36,165 nucleotides of DNA from the NCBI GenBank assembly GCA_964582545.1, contig CAZOSB010000025.1, positions 1 through 36,165 on the forward strand, in the 5' to 3' direction. The stretch comes from JAVVUJ01 sp964582545. GTDB taxonomy: Bacteria; Bacillota; Clostridia; Peptostreptococcales; Anaerovoracaceae. Of this stretch, positions 1-7,266 are shown piece after piece (the stretch's first letter is position 1; the number at the start of each line of letters is the position of its first letter). The translations under genes were made by a program, and so were the position numbers. The notes under the pieces are model-generated. The model was not told the DNA's origin and ran no database searches. It saw only the letters and a program-made list of their open reading frames with translations.

Positions 1-2
1 AA

Positions 3-56
3 CCAATGCTTAGAAGAGGTATGAGACCAGGACAGGGACTGATCGAAACTATTTAG
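3..56 (+). CDS. 3' end of an unidentified gene (partial)
   Basis: An open frame enters from the left edge and ends at TAG (54-56). Its last 17 residues read PMLRRGMRPGQGLIETI. It is the only frame that stays open from the window edge to a plausible end in this stretch, and the composition (Arg/Gly/Pro-rich, ending in a hydrophobic segment) looks like a real C-terminus. I do not recognise the family. The gene would run rightward, converging on cheV, which agrees with the two-way terminator at 221-254. Whether it belongs to the flagellar cluster cannot be told. Confidence 0.35.
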   Translation, partial: PMLRRGMRPGQGLIETI

Positions 57-70
57 GCATAATTTAATAT

Positions 71-207
71 GCTGGAAGAAAAGAATTCCTAGCGATATTT
101 CCAGCACTAATAAAAAAGGTGACTTCGCCACGTTAGTGCGGGTGTAGCCCGCAATTTTAATCGGTAACCTTTTTTGATATTCCAGAAATATCGCAAGCGA
201 TATTTCC
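71..207. repeat. Repeat-rich intergenic element with nested inverted repeats
   Basis: This spacer is unusually dense in symmetry. GCGATATTTCC occurs twice in direct orientation (92-102 and 197-207). The second copy is half of an inverted repeat, GAAATATCGC (185-194) and GCGATATTTC (197-206). AAAAAAGGT (112-120) is matched by ACCTTTTTT (167-175), GCTGGAA (71-77) by TTCCAGC (99-105), and GCGGG (138-142) by CCCGC (148-152). No reading frame fits. It could be a short interspersed repeat (MITE- or REP-like) or a structured 3' region of the upstream gene. A related stretch occurs at 25533-25567. Confidence 0.5.
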
Positions 208-220
208 TACATAATAAAAA

Positions 221-254
221 ATGAGGGTGAATCTTTAAATTCATCCTCATTTTT
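221..254. terminator. Bidirectional intrinsic terminator between the left-edge gene and cheV
   Basis: A 12-bp stem pairs ATGAGGGTGAAT (221-232) with ATTCATCCTCAT (239-250), with one G-T pair and a 6-base loop. A T run follows on the + strand (250-254) and an A run precedes it (214-221), so it reads as a rho-independent terminator in both directions. It would stop the leftward fliD-fliS-fliT-cheV transcript 17 bases past the cheV stop codon, and the rightward gene entering from the left edge. Confidence 0.85.
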
Positions 255-270
255 ATTGAATTTATTTCTA

Positions 271-1209
271 TTAAGCATTATGAACTTTTTTTCCTGTTAT
301 CTCCAACAAATGATCGATTACTTCTACTAAATGCCCTATCTCAGGTTTCGTGAGCTGTTCATCAGCACCTAGTTCTTTTCCTTTTATGTACATTTGTTCA
401 TTAATTAATGAGGAAAAAATAATTAAAGGAATTCTCTTTAATTGATTATCTGTTTTTACCAACTTAGTCAATCTATGTCCATCCATTTGAGGCATTTCAA
501 TATCTGTAATGATACAAGAAACCTTTTCCGTCACATCTTCTTCTTCTCTAATTGACTCTAAATAATTCCAAGCTTCTTGTCCATTGTTAAATTGAATGAC
601 GTTGGTAAACCCTGCTTTATGCAAAGACTCTCTAATCATCTTTGAAAGTAAAATTGAATCTTCCGCCATTAAGATTGGGATATCAGTATTGGCTCTATTT
701 CCCAATTTATCAATTTCTGAAATTTGGATTCCAGCCTCCGGAGAAATATCTGATACAATTTTTTCAAAATCTAAAATAGTAATAAGTCGATCTCCACATT
801 CAGCAATACCGGTTACAACACCATCTACACCTCCATAAATCGTCTTATCCGGTTTCTGTATAGCTGACCATGAAATTCTATCGATGCCTACCACTGTGTG
901 AACTCTAAATGCCACAAGCATTTTGTTAAAATTAGTTACGATAAATAAATTTTTTTCTGCCTGCTCGCAGTTGGATAAGTTTAAATATTGGGGTAGGTTA
1001 ATAACCGTAATAACCGCGCCTCTAGGCTTAAAAACCCCTTCCACTGAAGGATGTGAGTTGGGCATGGGTTTTACCGGGCTTGGCATCATAATTTCTATGA
1101 CTTTAGCCACATTGATTCCAAAAAGGTTTCCGTCAATGGTAAATTCCATAATTTCAATTTCATTTGTCCCTGTTTCTAATAAAATTTCCTTTTTATCCTT
1201 TTTAGCCAC
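271..1209 (-). CDS. cheV: CheV, CheW-receiver coupling protein
   Basis: CheV couples chemoreceptors to the CheA kinase through a CheW-like domain and tunes adaptation through phosphorylation of a fused receiver domain. The 312-residue product has the CheW domain at about 15-160 (IMEFTIDGNLFGINVAKVIEI, GIDRISW) and a receiver domain at about 177-303. The receiver keeps the acidic pair E183/D184, the phospho-acceptor D236 in CIITDIEMPQMDG, and K288 in LTKPE. The start is GTG at 1209, six bases after GGAGG. It is the last gene of the fliD-fliS-fliT-cheV operon, 25 bases after fliT, and is followed by a strong terminator. Length and order of domains are normal for the family. Confidence 0.95.
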   Translation of the reverse strand: MAKKDKKEILLETGTNEIEIMEFTIDGNLFGINVAKVIEIMMPSPVKPMPNSHPSVEGVFKPRGAVITVINLPQYLNLSNCEQAEKNLFIVTNFNKMLVAFRVHTVVGIDRISWSAIQKPDKTIYGGVDGVVTGIAECGDRLITILDFEKIVSDISPEAGIQISEIDKLGNRANTDIPILMAEDSILLSKMIRESLHKAGFTNVIQFNNGQEAWNYLESIREEEDVTEKVSCIITDIEMPQMDGHRLTKLVKTDNQLKRIPLIIFSSLINEQMYIKGKELGADEQLTKPEIGHLVEVIDHLLEITGKKVHNA

Positions 1210-1234
1210 TTCAAACCTCCATACTTACCTTCCA

Positions 1235-1621
1235 TCATTCCTTGTTGAGCATGTTATTTACCATCTCGTCCAATTGAATGATTCTTTTCAAAAGCATATT
1301 ATTTCTTTTGTTTGTATCAAAAATATTTGTTTCCAAAGGATTTTCCAACCTCACGGTTTTACCGGTGGGTCTAAAAACCTCATTAACCCTTTCTTTATAT
1401 GGCATAGGGAGCTTTTGAGTCATAATATTATTTTCCTTATCAAGTTCATCGATAAGGTCCATGGACTTTTGTCGCATATTTAGAATAAGGGACAAGGACT
1501 CCTCATCCTTTCTCTTTATAGCATTTTCCATATCCTTAGTCAAATTTAAAATTTGATTTAGTAGATTAAATTTTTTCTGCAAATTGTCTAAAATTTTACC
1601 CATTGCAGTAATACTATCCAT
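1235..1621 (-). CDS. fliT: FliT-like flagellar export chaperone
   Basis: A 128-residue, strongly charged and probably all-helical protein with heptad-like leucine spacing (for example LDNLQKKFNLLNQILNLTKDM near the N-terminus). No catalytic motif is visible. The gene begins six bases after the fliS stop codon. In B. subtilis and many Firmicutes the third gene of the fliD-fliS operon is fliT, a cytoplasmic chaperone/regulator; I assign FliT mainly on that position, size and helical character, since FliT sequences are poorly conserved. An FlgN-type chaperone is the alternative, but a clearer FlgN candidate lies beside flgM at 17877-18353. The stretch RPTGKTVRLENPLETNIFD near residues 84-102 is less helical than the rest. 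Confidence 0.6.
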   Translation of the reverse strand: MDSITAMGKILDNLQKKFNLLNQILNLTKDMENAIKRKDEESLSLILNMRQKSMDLIDELDKENNIMTQKLPMPYKERVNEVFRPTGKTVRLENPLETNIFDTNKRNNMLLKRIIQLDEMVNNMLNKE

Positions 1622-1627
1622 TTAATC

Positions 1628-2047
1628 TCACCCTCCTAATTGCATGGAACCGGCAGAATGTGACAAATTTGTCTGTTTGCACTTTTTATCTGCCTCTTTA
1701 AAGCTATCTCTTAGTTCTATCATAAAAGGTAGTACTTCGTCAATAGGTTCTTCTTTTCTTCCGGCTTTTGCTCTAGAAAGTTCAAAGTTCATAAATTCAT
1801 AGAGTTGTGATAAATTCCCACTGATGTAGTATTTTCGATTCAGTGTTGTGGACAAATAAGTGATAATTTCTCTGGCTCTACCTATTTCTTGGTCAAAAAG
1901 TTCCAACTCATTTTGTTTCAAGCAAACTTTTGCCCTATTCAAGCGCTTTATGACTTCCTCATAGAGAAGGTTTAACATTTCCCCTTTAGTCATGGTATTA
2001 ACCGATTGATCTTTATATTGCTGATAGCCGTTGCTGCCGTACATCAT
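1628..2047 (-). CDS. fliS: FliS, flagellin export chaperone
   Basis: FliS binds the C-terminus of unpolymerised flagellin in the cytoplasm and hands it to the FlhA export gate; in B. subtilis it also supports the FliW-CsrA feedback loop. The product (139 residues) shows the family start YQQYKDQSVNTMTKGEMLNL, then LLYEEVIKRLNRAK and the ISTLT-like stretch IITYLSTTLN, followed by ISGNLSQLYEFMNFELSRA, all typical of FliS four-helix bundles. Two adjacent ATG codons are possible starts (2047 and 2044), with AAGGATGG just upstream. It lies 76 bases after fliD and six bases before fliT. Confidence 0.95.
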   Translation of the reverse strand: MMYGSNGYQQYKDQSVNTMTKGEMLNLLYEEVIKRLNRAKVCLKQNELELFDQEIGRAREIITYLSTTLNRKYYISGNLSQLYEFMNFELSRAKAGRKEEPIDEVLPFMIELRDSFKEADKKCKQTNLSHSAGSMQLGG

Positions 2048-2123
2048 ATCTAATCCATCCTTTTATTTTAATTGTCTCGTTTTAATTTATTGTAACATTA
2101 TAAAGGAAAATTATACGGTTTAT

Positions 2124-4499
2124 TTACTGTCCTCCCATTTGACCGGAAAGCCAGCTGCTTTGCGAGTTCATTTGAGAAATATATTTTTCCAAAGCAGTAA
2201 ACTGTCTAAAATATCGGTCCTCTTCTTTCTTCAAAGTTCTGGTAAGGTTATCCAAATCTTTTTCTATCATTTCCAACTGTTTAAACAGTAAAGTATCCTT
2301 GTTATACGAAGCACCTTCTACGCCTGCCAGCCTAACTAGAGAGCCCTTCTCACCGGTGGTAGCTGCATACTTATCCGTCATAGACTTCATCCTAGTCATG
2401 ATACCACCGCTATAGATATCATCACCTTCTTTAGGTGCGGTAAAAGCTCGCATCACATCATCAGGACGTTCCTCCAATGCTTGTTTTAACTTTTCTTCAT
2501 CGATGACAATTTTTCCGTTGTCTTTCCAATCAGTGGACGTGGAGATTCCCATATCTTTTAGAGAACCCACACCTGGCACATCCATAGCAAATATAAAACG
2601 TAGTTCATTGGCCAAAGCGCTGACAGTAGGATCCGCAAAAAGCTGTCCTTCCATCGCTTTTGCATTCCAGTCCTTAATTTGGGTCTCAGTCATTTCATCC
2701 GCTTGCTCTTTGGTCAATGGCGGATATTTCCTATTGGGTTTTGTGGAAAGCTCTTTGTTCACAGCAGCAAGCATCTCATTGTAGTCTTTAACCATCTCCT
2801 TGATGCCTTCCATCATTTTATCCGTATTCATCTTTGAAGTAAAGGTCACTGCTTCACCACCTGTAGCTTGAGTACTATCAAAGAGAGAATTCAGCGTAAA
2901 ATTTAAACCATCCATGGAAAAAGAATTGCTGCTTCTTTCAATTTCAATAGCTCCATGACCGAAATCTACTTTCATTTTAGCATCATTCCCCTGAGTGACG
3001 GTGTATTGTCTGGGGTCACCGGCAGTCGTACTTCCAAAGAGCGCAGCCGCTAAGTTTCCACCACCAGCCACATCTTCTATTTCCACCTTGCTGTGGGCAC
3101 CAGTTTCCGTTGCTGTAACACTGAAGGTATCCGTTGTGGATAAATACTTTACACTAACTCCCACGTTGGCCCGATTAATTTGATCCACAATATCTTTTAC
3201 TGCAAGGTTAGATGAGAAGGAAAGCTCTGTTCCATTGATTTTTATTTTGAAATTTCCATCGATTGGTATATCCAATGCAGTGCTTAGATTGGCTTGTGAC
3301 AAAGGATTTGCCAATTGAATTCGGTTGGAGGAATTTGGCTCTATATTCATAGCACCTTTAAATCCCATAATCCCTGCATCCGCACTCTTAAAGGTCAAAG
3401 TAGAATTTGGATCTGAAGTTTTAAAAGTCAAAGATCCAATTTCGCTAGATCCAGTAGTTCCGATTGTAATCTTACCAGCCCCAAATTTAGCATCTAATTC
3501 AGATTGCATGAAGCTCTTTAAAGAATCCATATCAGTATAAGCAATGTTTGTTTTATCTTCAGGGAATTTAATGGTTTTGTCTACTCCATTAAAAGTAAAT
3601 GTCATGGATTTCCCCGCCATAGTGTCTGCAAATTTCATCTGCGCTACTACTTTGGTTGAATCGTATACTCCTTGTATTGGTTTTGATGGATCCTCTGAAG
3701 TCGCCTCTTTTAGATCAATACCCAATGCCGCAATTGATTTTCCACTGCCTCCAATGATCGATACGGCTTTCCTATCGGCGGGATCTACAGCTTTTAGATC
3801 CAGAGTAGTTATAGTGTTTGATTCATCGTCCAGCTTAGAACCAACTTCCATGGTTATTAATTGATCTAAGGTTTTGTAGGTGCCATCACTTGCTCTAATG
3901 TTTGTTTTTACGTTACTCAATGCAACATTAAAAGCAGCAGCGATATCCCCAGGGTCGCTGCCCGTAAAGTCCTTAGGAATCTCCACATTATATCGAACTC
4001 CATTATAAGTTAGATTAATGGTCTCCCCTGCCAGGTTATTAATGGTTTTACCGTCTGCGGTTAAATTTATTTCTCCCGTTGAAAATTCAGCTTTAGAAGC
4101 ATTACCTGAAGTCATGAAGTAAGCTGAAGATGCCAAAGAGGAAACACTTTCGATCTTTAGATTCGCTAAAATGTCTGAGCTGCCGGTTACAGATACCGCT
4201 TTGGAATTGCTGCCTTGAGATGTAATCGTATTGCTGGAGAAAAAAGATTGACTTAATAAATTCGTCGGGGATGCAAAGGACATATATTTACTGGAAAGAG
4301 AAATAAGCTTACTGCTAATTGATCGGTAAGCATCCATCTTCCATCCTACTGTTTGCTTGCTTTGCAAATTCTTTGATATTTTTGATCTGGTCCTAACCGT
4401 CATACCTTTGACCAACTCATCCGTATCAAGTCCGCTGGCTAATCCACCCATTCCTTTCCTAGTTCCCACTGATGAATAATTATTAATACTATCTAACAT
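2124..4499 (-). CDS. fliD: FliD, flagellar filament cap protein (long form)
   Basis: FliD forms the cap at the filament tip under which flagellin polymerises. The N-terminal family segment is at about residues 15-115 (GMGGLASGLDTDELVKGM, then QTVGWKMDAYRSISSKL) and the C-terminal coiled region at about 540-790 (MMEGIKEMVKDYNEMLAAVNKEL, ending in a glutamine-rich helix). The middle 400 residues are Ser/Thr/Gly-rich beta-type sequence. At 791 residues it is well above the 450-500 of B. subtilis FliD, with the extra length in the surface-exposed middle. The start ATG follows AAGGAGG. It heads the fliD-fliS-fliT-cheV operon, and a sigma-28-type promoter lies about 155 bases upstream. Confidence 0.95.
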   Translation of the reverse strand: MLDSINNYSSVGTRKGMGGLASGLDTDELVKGMTVRTRSKISKNLQSKQTVGWKMDAYRSISSKLISLSSKYMSFASPTNLLSQSFFSSNTITSQGSNSKAVSVTGSSDILANLKIESVSSLASSAYFMTSGNASKAEFSTGEINLTADGKTINNLAGETINLTYNGVRYNVEIPKDFTGSDPGDIAAAFNVALSNVKTNIRASDGTYKTLDQLITMEVGSKLDDESNTITTLDLKAVDPADRKAVSIIGGSGKSIAALGIDLKEATSEDPSKPIQGVYDSTKVVAQMKFADTMAGKSMTFTFNGVDKTIKFPEDKTNIAYTDMDSLKSFMQSELDAKFGAGKITIGTTGSSEIGSLTFKTSDPNSTLTFKSADAGIMGFKGAMNIEPNSSNRIQLANPLSQANLSTALDIPIDGNFKIKINGTELSFSSNLAVKDIVDQINRANVGVSVKYLSTTDTFSVTATETGAHSKVEIEDVAGGGNLAAALFGSTTAGDPRQYTVTQGNDAKMKVDFGHGAIEIERSSNSFSMDGLNFTLNSLFDSTQATGGEAVTFTSKMNTDKMMEGIKEMVKDYNEMLAAVNKELSTKPNRKYPPLTKEQADEMTETQIKDWNAKAMEGQLFADPTVSALANELRFIFAMDVPGVGSLKDMGISTSTDWKDNGKIVIDEEKLKQALEERPDDVMRAFTAPKEGDDIYSGGIMTRMKSMTDKYAATTGEKGSLVRLAGVEGASYNKDTLLFKQLEMIEKDLDNLTRTLKKEEDRYFRQFTALEKYISQMNSQSSWLSGQMGGQ

Positions 4500-4652
4500 C
4501 TCGACATCCTCCTTTTTTTAATGTATGTCATTTTCAAAAATTCATGTACAGGTAAATTCTAGTAATTTATATGAACTTCGATTTATTCTCTTAATAAAAT
4601 TTAATTTTAACAGAAAAACTAAAACATTCTAAAAATATTTTTCTATACATAT

Positions 4653-4678
4653 ATATCGTCATATGATAAAATAAATTA
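4653..4678 (-). promoter_or_regulatory. Sigma-28 (FliA) promoter for fliD
   Basis: Read leftward, TAAT (4675-4678) is separated by exactly 15 bases from ACGATAT (4653-4659), and the sequence continues as ATATG. This fits the sigma-28 pattern TAAA-N15-NCGATAT and matches the flagellin promoters in this window. Transcription would begin near 4646, giving an AT-rich leader of about 145 bases before fliD. The same spacer must also hold the rightward parA promoter, for which I see no convincing match. Confidence 0.75.
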
Positions 4679-4714
4679 AGGATTATATCTATATTTTAGT
4701 TGGGAGGCGACACT

Positions 4715-5476
4715 TTGTCAAAGATAATTACTGTGACCAATCAAAAGGGCGGAGTTGGCAAAACTACCACTTCAAATGCTTTAATTAGCGGTCTTTCTAA
4801 AATGGGATATAAAGTTTTGGGCATTGATTTGGATCCTCAGGGAAATTTAGGATTTAGCTTAGGTCTGGATATTGAAAACGGCGTTACAATCTATGATGTA
4901 TTTAAAGGCAATGTTTCTGCAAAGGATGCGATTCGATCTACTTCATCAGGGGATGTGATTTCTTCAAACATCCTTTTGAGTACTGCTGAATTAGAGTTTA
5001 ATAAGCCTGGCCGAGAGTTTCTATTAAAGGATTCTATTAAAGAAATCAAGGACAAGTATGATTACATCATCATTGATACTCCTCCTGCTCTGAACATTTT
5101 AACTGTAAACGCTTACGTAACCGCCAATTACTTAATTATCCCCATGGTTCCCGAAATATTGAGCCTATTAGGAGTAAGCCAGCTTAAGGAAACCATCGAT
5201 AGTGTTACGAGATTTTATAATCCAAGTCTGTACGTACTGGGGATATTGCTGAATAAATACAACAAGCGTGTAAACTTGACCCGAGAGGTAGAGGAGATGG
5301 CAAATGCCATTGCAAAGCAGCTGGGAACCAAGGTAATCGATGTAAAAATCAGAAATAGCATTTCTCTTGCAGAAGCTCCGGCTCATGGAGAAGGCATATT
5401 TGCATATGCCCCCAGATCCAACGCTGCTGCAGATTTTAATAATTTATTGGTAAGAATTTGTAAGGATAGGCTCTAA
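4715..5476 (+). CDS. ParA/MinD-family P-loop ATPase
   Basis: ParA-type ATPases dimerise with ATP on DNA or membrane and position cargo such as plasmids, chemoreceptor arrays or other assemblies. The 253-residue product has the deviant Walker A box KGGVGKTT (residues 11-18, signature Lys K11), the Walker A' stretch GIDLDPQGN (36-44) and the Walker B region YIIIDTPPA (117-125). It starts right at the P-loop domain, with no DNA-binding N-terminal extension and no DQAxxLR activation motif, so it is not a typical FlhG. The start is TTG at 4715, seven bases after GGGAGG; an in-frame TTG at 4700 overlaps that site and is unlikely. No ParB gene follows; the partner appears to be the ComFB-family gene 30 bases downstream. 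A chromosome or plasmid Soj role cannot be excluded. Confidence 0.9.
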   Translation: MSKIITVTNQKGGVGKTTTSNALISGLSKMGYKVLGIDLDPQGNLGFSLGLDIENGVTIYDVFKGNVSAKDAIRSTSSGDVISSNILLSTAELEFNKPGREFLLKDSIKEIKDKYDYIIIDTPPALNILTVNAYVTANYLIIPMVPEILSLLGVSQLKETIDSVTRFYNPSLYVLGILLNKYNKRVNLTREVEEMANAIAKQLGTKVIDVKIRNSISLAEAPAHGEGIFAYAPRSNAAADFNNLLVRICKDRL

Positions 5477-5506
5477 TGCTGACATAGATATAGTTGGAGG
5501 TGAATC

Positions 5507-6019
5507 ATGGCAAAGAAGAGTAGCAAAACCTCTCATGTTTTAAGTTTATTAACCAGTACTGGAGCAGTGGAAGAAGATAAAGTCAACGTTGTTTCAGAAT
5601 TAGTAGACACAGTGCTTACAGACTCAGAAAAACTTTCTGAAACCATAAGAGCACAACTGGAAAAAATTGCTGAGGAAGAAGAAAAATCTGTTTCAGAGGT
5701 GAATGTAAGTACCTTTGATCTGGAATACTTCGATGAAGGGGAGGATTTAAAAATGTATAATTATGTAAATATTGTGGAGGATATCGTAAAGGTAAAGGTC
5801 CTTGACACCATGAAGGCATTGGGTGTCTGCACCTGTGATAAATGCACTAGCGATGTCATTGCACAAGCATTAAATCACCTACCTCCCAGATATGTGGTCA
5901 CAGAAAAGGGAGGATTATTCTCTAAGCTTGCATCTTATGAAAGCCAATACGCTACGGATGTGACAAAGGCTCTTACTGAAGGGTGTATGGTTGTGAAGGA
6001 TAACCCTCGACATAGCTAA
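5507..6019 (+). CDS. ComFB-family protein with basic N-terminus and acidic linker
   Basis: The C-terminal half (about residues 83-168) matches the ComFB family: YNYVNIVEDIV, then VLDTMKALGVCTCDKC with cysteines C108, C110 and C113, then SDVIAQALNHLPPRYV. ComFB proteins have been reported as cyclic di-nucleotide receptors that affect motility. B. subtilis ComFB is about 100 residues; this one has 170, with an added N-terminal part. That part begins with a basic segment (MAKKSSKTSHVLSLL) and continues into a very acidic helix ending in EEEEK. A basic N-terminal peptide is what ParA-type ATPases usually recognise in their activators, and this gene lies 30 bases after the ParA gene, so a functional pair is plausible. 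Start ATG after GGAGGTGA. The role is inferred, not shown. Confidence 0.8.
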   Translation: MAKKSSKTSHVLSLLTSTGAVEEDKVNVVSELVDTVLTDSEKLSETIRAQLEKIAEEEEKSVSEVNVSTFDLEYFDEGEDLKMYNYVNIVEDIVKVKVLDTMKALGVCTCDKCTSDVIAQALNHLPPRYVVTEKGGLFSKLASYESQYATDVTKALTEGCMVVKDNPRHS

Positions 6020-6034
6020 AACTTTAGCTATGTC
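6009..6034 (+). terminator. Long hairpin overlapping the comFB-family stop codon
   Basis: GACATAGCTAAA (6009-6020) is perfectly matched by TTTAGCTATGTC (6023-6034). The stop codon TAA (6017-6019) lies inside the left arm. No good T run follows (TTAGAGTAAAAA), so it is at best a weak terminator and may instead protect the 3' end or respond to translation. Confidence 0.45.
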
Positions 6035-6105
6035 TTAGAGTAAAAATTCAGAGAATATAAAAAATATGACTTGACTGTATTATAATTCTAGCTAGATTAC
6101 AGAAC

Positions 6106-6146
6106 AAAATCATATTTTTTTTATTGCATAATAAAAATATGATTTT
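6106..6146. terminator. AT-rich convergent terminator between comFB-family gene and cheD
   Basis: AAAATCATATTTTT (6106-6119) is the exact reverse complement of AAAAATATGATTTT (6133-6146), separated by 13 bases. T-rich stretches lie at the end of the stem on both strands. It sits between two genes that face each other (stops at 6019 and 6149), where a two-way stop is expected. The stem is AT-only apart from one G-C pair, so efficiency is uncertain. Confidence 0.55.
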
Positions 6147-6148
6147 AA

Positions 6149-6631
6149 TTAAATAATTTTATCAGGTTGCCCGAAGGCTTTGATTTTACACAAACCTGAT
6201 TGAGCATCCATGGATAAGGTTCTAGCAAAATTAAATCCAACTTCTTCTTTTACTATCTTTATATTTTCAGCTCTTAATATGTTTTTCACAGCTAAAATAT
6301 TTCGGTCACCAATGTTTCCTAATGCCCCATCGCCAGGAATGTCGAACATCTTTGCACCTCCTGCAATTTTAGCAATTAATCGCATCTTATTGCTCCCCAT
6401 TGATTCCATTTTTTTTATAGTCTCTCGAATACCTGTATCCGCATACTTAAATAGTTTATCTGCACCGGATGCAGGAGCCGCAGGAAGCATAATATGAATC
6501 ATTCCCGCTAGCTTTAAGGCGGAATCATATAGGCAGATACCGATGCAAGACCCTAACGCATATGTAATGAGGGTACCGGTATCCTTAATAATTTTCATAT
6601 CGGATATACCCACTGTAACTGTTGTATTCAC
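6149..6631 (-). CDS. cheD: CheD, chemoreceptor glutamine deamidase
   Basis: CheD deamidates selected glutamines in chemoreceptors and, in B. subtilis and Thermotoga, binds CheC and stimulates its phosphatase activity. The 160-residue product has the catalytic cysteine C29 in GSCIGICLYD, the histidine H46 in GMIHIMLP, and a threonine (T23) six residues before the cysteine, as in the Thermotoga enzyme. IAKIAGGAKMF and VGFNFARTL are also typical. The start is GTG at 6631, with GGAG upstream inside the end of cheC; the two genes are one base apart, so they are probably translationally coupled. It is the last gene of the flgB-flhA-fliA operon. Confidence 0.95.
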   Translation of the reverse strand: MNTTVTVGISDMKIIKDTGTLITYALGSCIGICLYDSALKLAGMIHIMLPAAPASGADKLFKYADTGIRETIKKMESMGSNKMRLIAKIAGGAKMFDIPGDGALGNIGDRNILAVKNILRAENIKIVKEEVGFNFARTLSMDAQSGLCKIKAFGQPDKII

Positions 6632-6632
6632 G

Positions 6633-7244
6633 CTACACTCCTAGTTTCTCAAGCAATACCTTTAATGATTTCACATCCGGAACTAAAATTAAATCGCTGG
6701 ATATCTCCTTGCCGTCCACAAAAAAGCTTCCATCTATAATCATAATTTTATCGGCTTCATATCCGTATTCTACCATAGGAACGCTCAAAATGCCTCCTAT
6801 CATATTAACGGTTAAAGCTGGAACAGAAATGTGAATAGTTAAATCTGTTAATTTGGCAATGGAATTGATGTAGGAACCCATGATGATATTACCTATTTCA
6901 TTTAGGGCAGAAACATCCATTTCACTTAACTCTTCATATGAATTTACGCTTTTACCTAAAACTTGTCCTAAGGTAATATTAACTAAATCAAGCCTTTGGA
7001 CAAACAGCATAAGCCCCTCCACATCTCCTGTCAGCTTGACTAAAATACCTACGGCAATGGACTCCGGTCCGCCAAGTAAATAGATAGCATCCTCATAGTC
7101 GTATATGCTGACCGTTGGAACATCCATCTTTACCTTCATGCCGAGAACGCTAGAAAGGGCTGTTGCAGCATTGCCTGCTCCTATGCTCCCAATTTCTTTT
7201 AAAATGTCAAACTCCATTGATGTCAAATTACTGTATCCTTGCAT
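6633..7244 (-). CDS. cheC: CheC, CheY-P phosphatase
   Basis: CheC removes phosphate from CheY-P and partners with CheD. The family has two similar active-site helices, each with an ExxN pair. Numbered from the chosen start, the second helix is intact (ALNEIGN, E116 and N119), but the first reads DILKEIGS, with serine S20 where asparagine is expected, so only one site looks complete. The start is placed at ATG 7244, 11 bases after AAGGAG; another ATG at 7253 is only two bases from that site and would add three residues. The product is 203 residues. It follows the DUF342 gene by 22 bases and precedes cheD by one base. Confidence 0.92.
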   Translation of the reverse strand: MQGYSNLTSMEFDILKEIGSIGAGNAATALSSVLGMKVKMDVPTVSIYDYEDAIYLLGGPESIAVGILVKLTGDVEGLMLFVQRLDLVNITLGQVLGKSVNSYEELSEMDVSALNEIGNIIMGSYINSIAKLTDLTIHISVPALTVNMIGGILSVPMVEYGYEADKIMIIDGSFFVDGKEISSDLILVPDVKSLKVLLEKLGV

Positions 7245-7266
7245 AATGTTCATTGCTCCTTCGTCG

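Noticed and set aside
923..1483. Open frame of 186 codons on the + strand, across cheV and the fliT-like gene
   Set aside because: It is antisense to two well-supported genes, has no ribosome binding site and resembles no family; a shadow frame.
4715..5476. FlhG (flagellar number regulator) as identity of the ParA-type ATPase
   Set aside because: FlhG has an N-terminal DQAxxLR activation motif, is usually near 290 residues and lies between flhF and fliA. None of this applies here.
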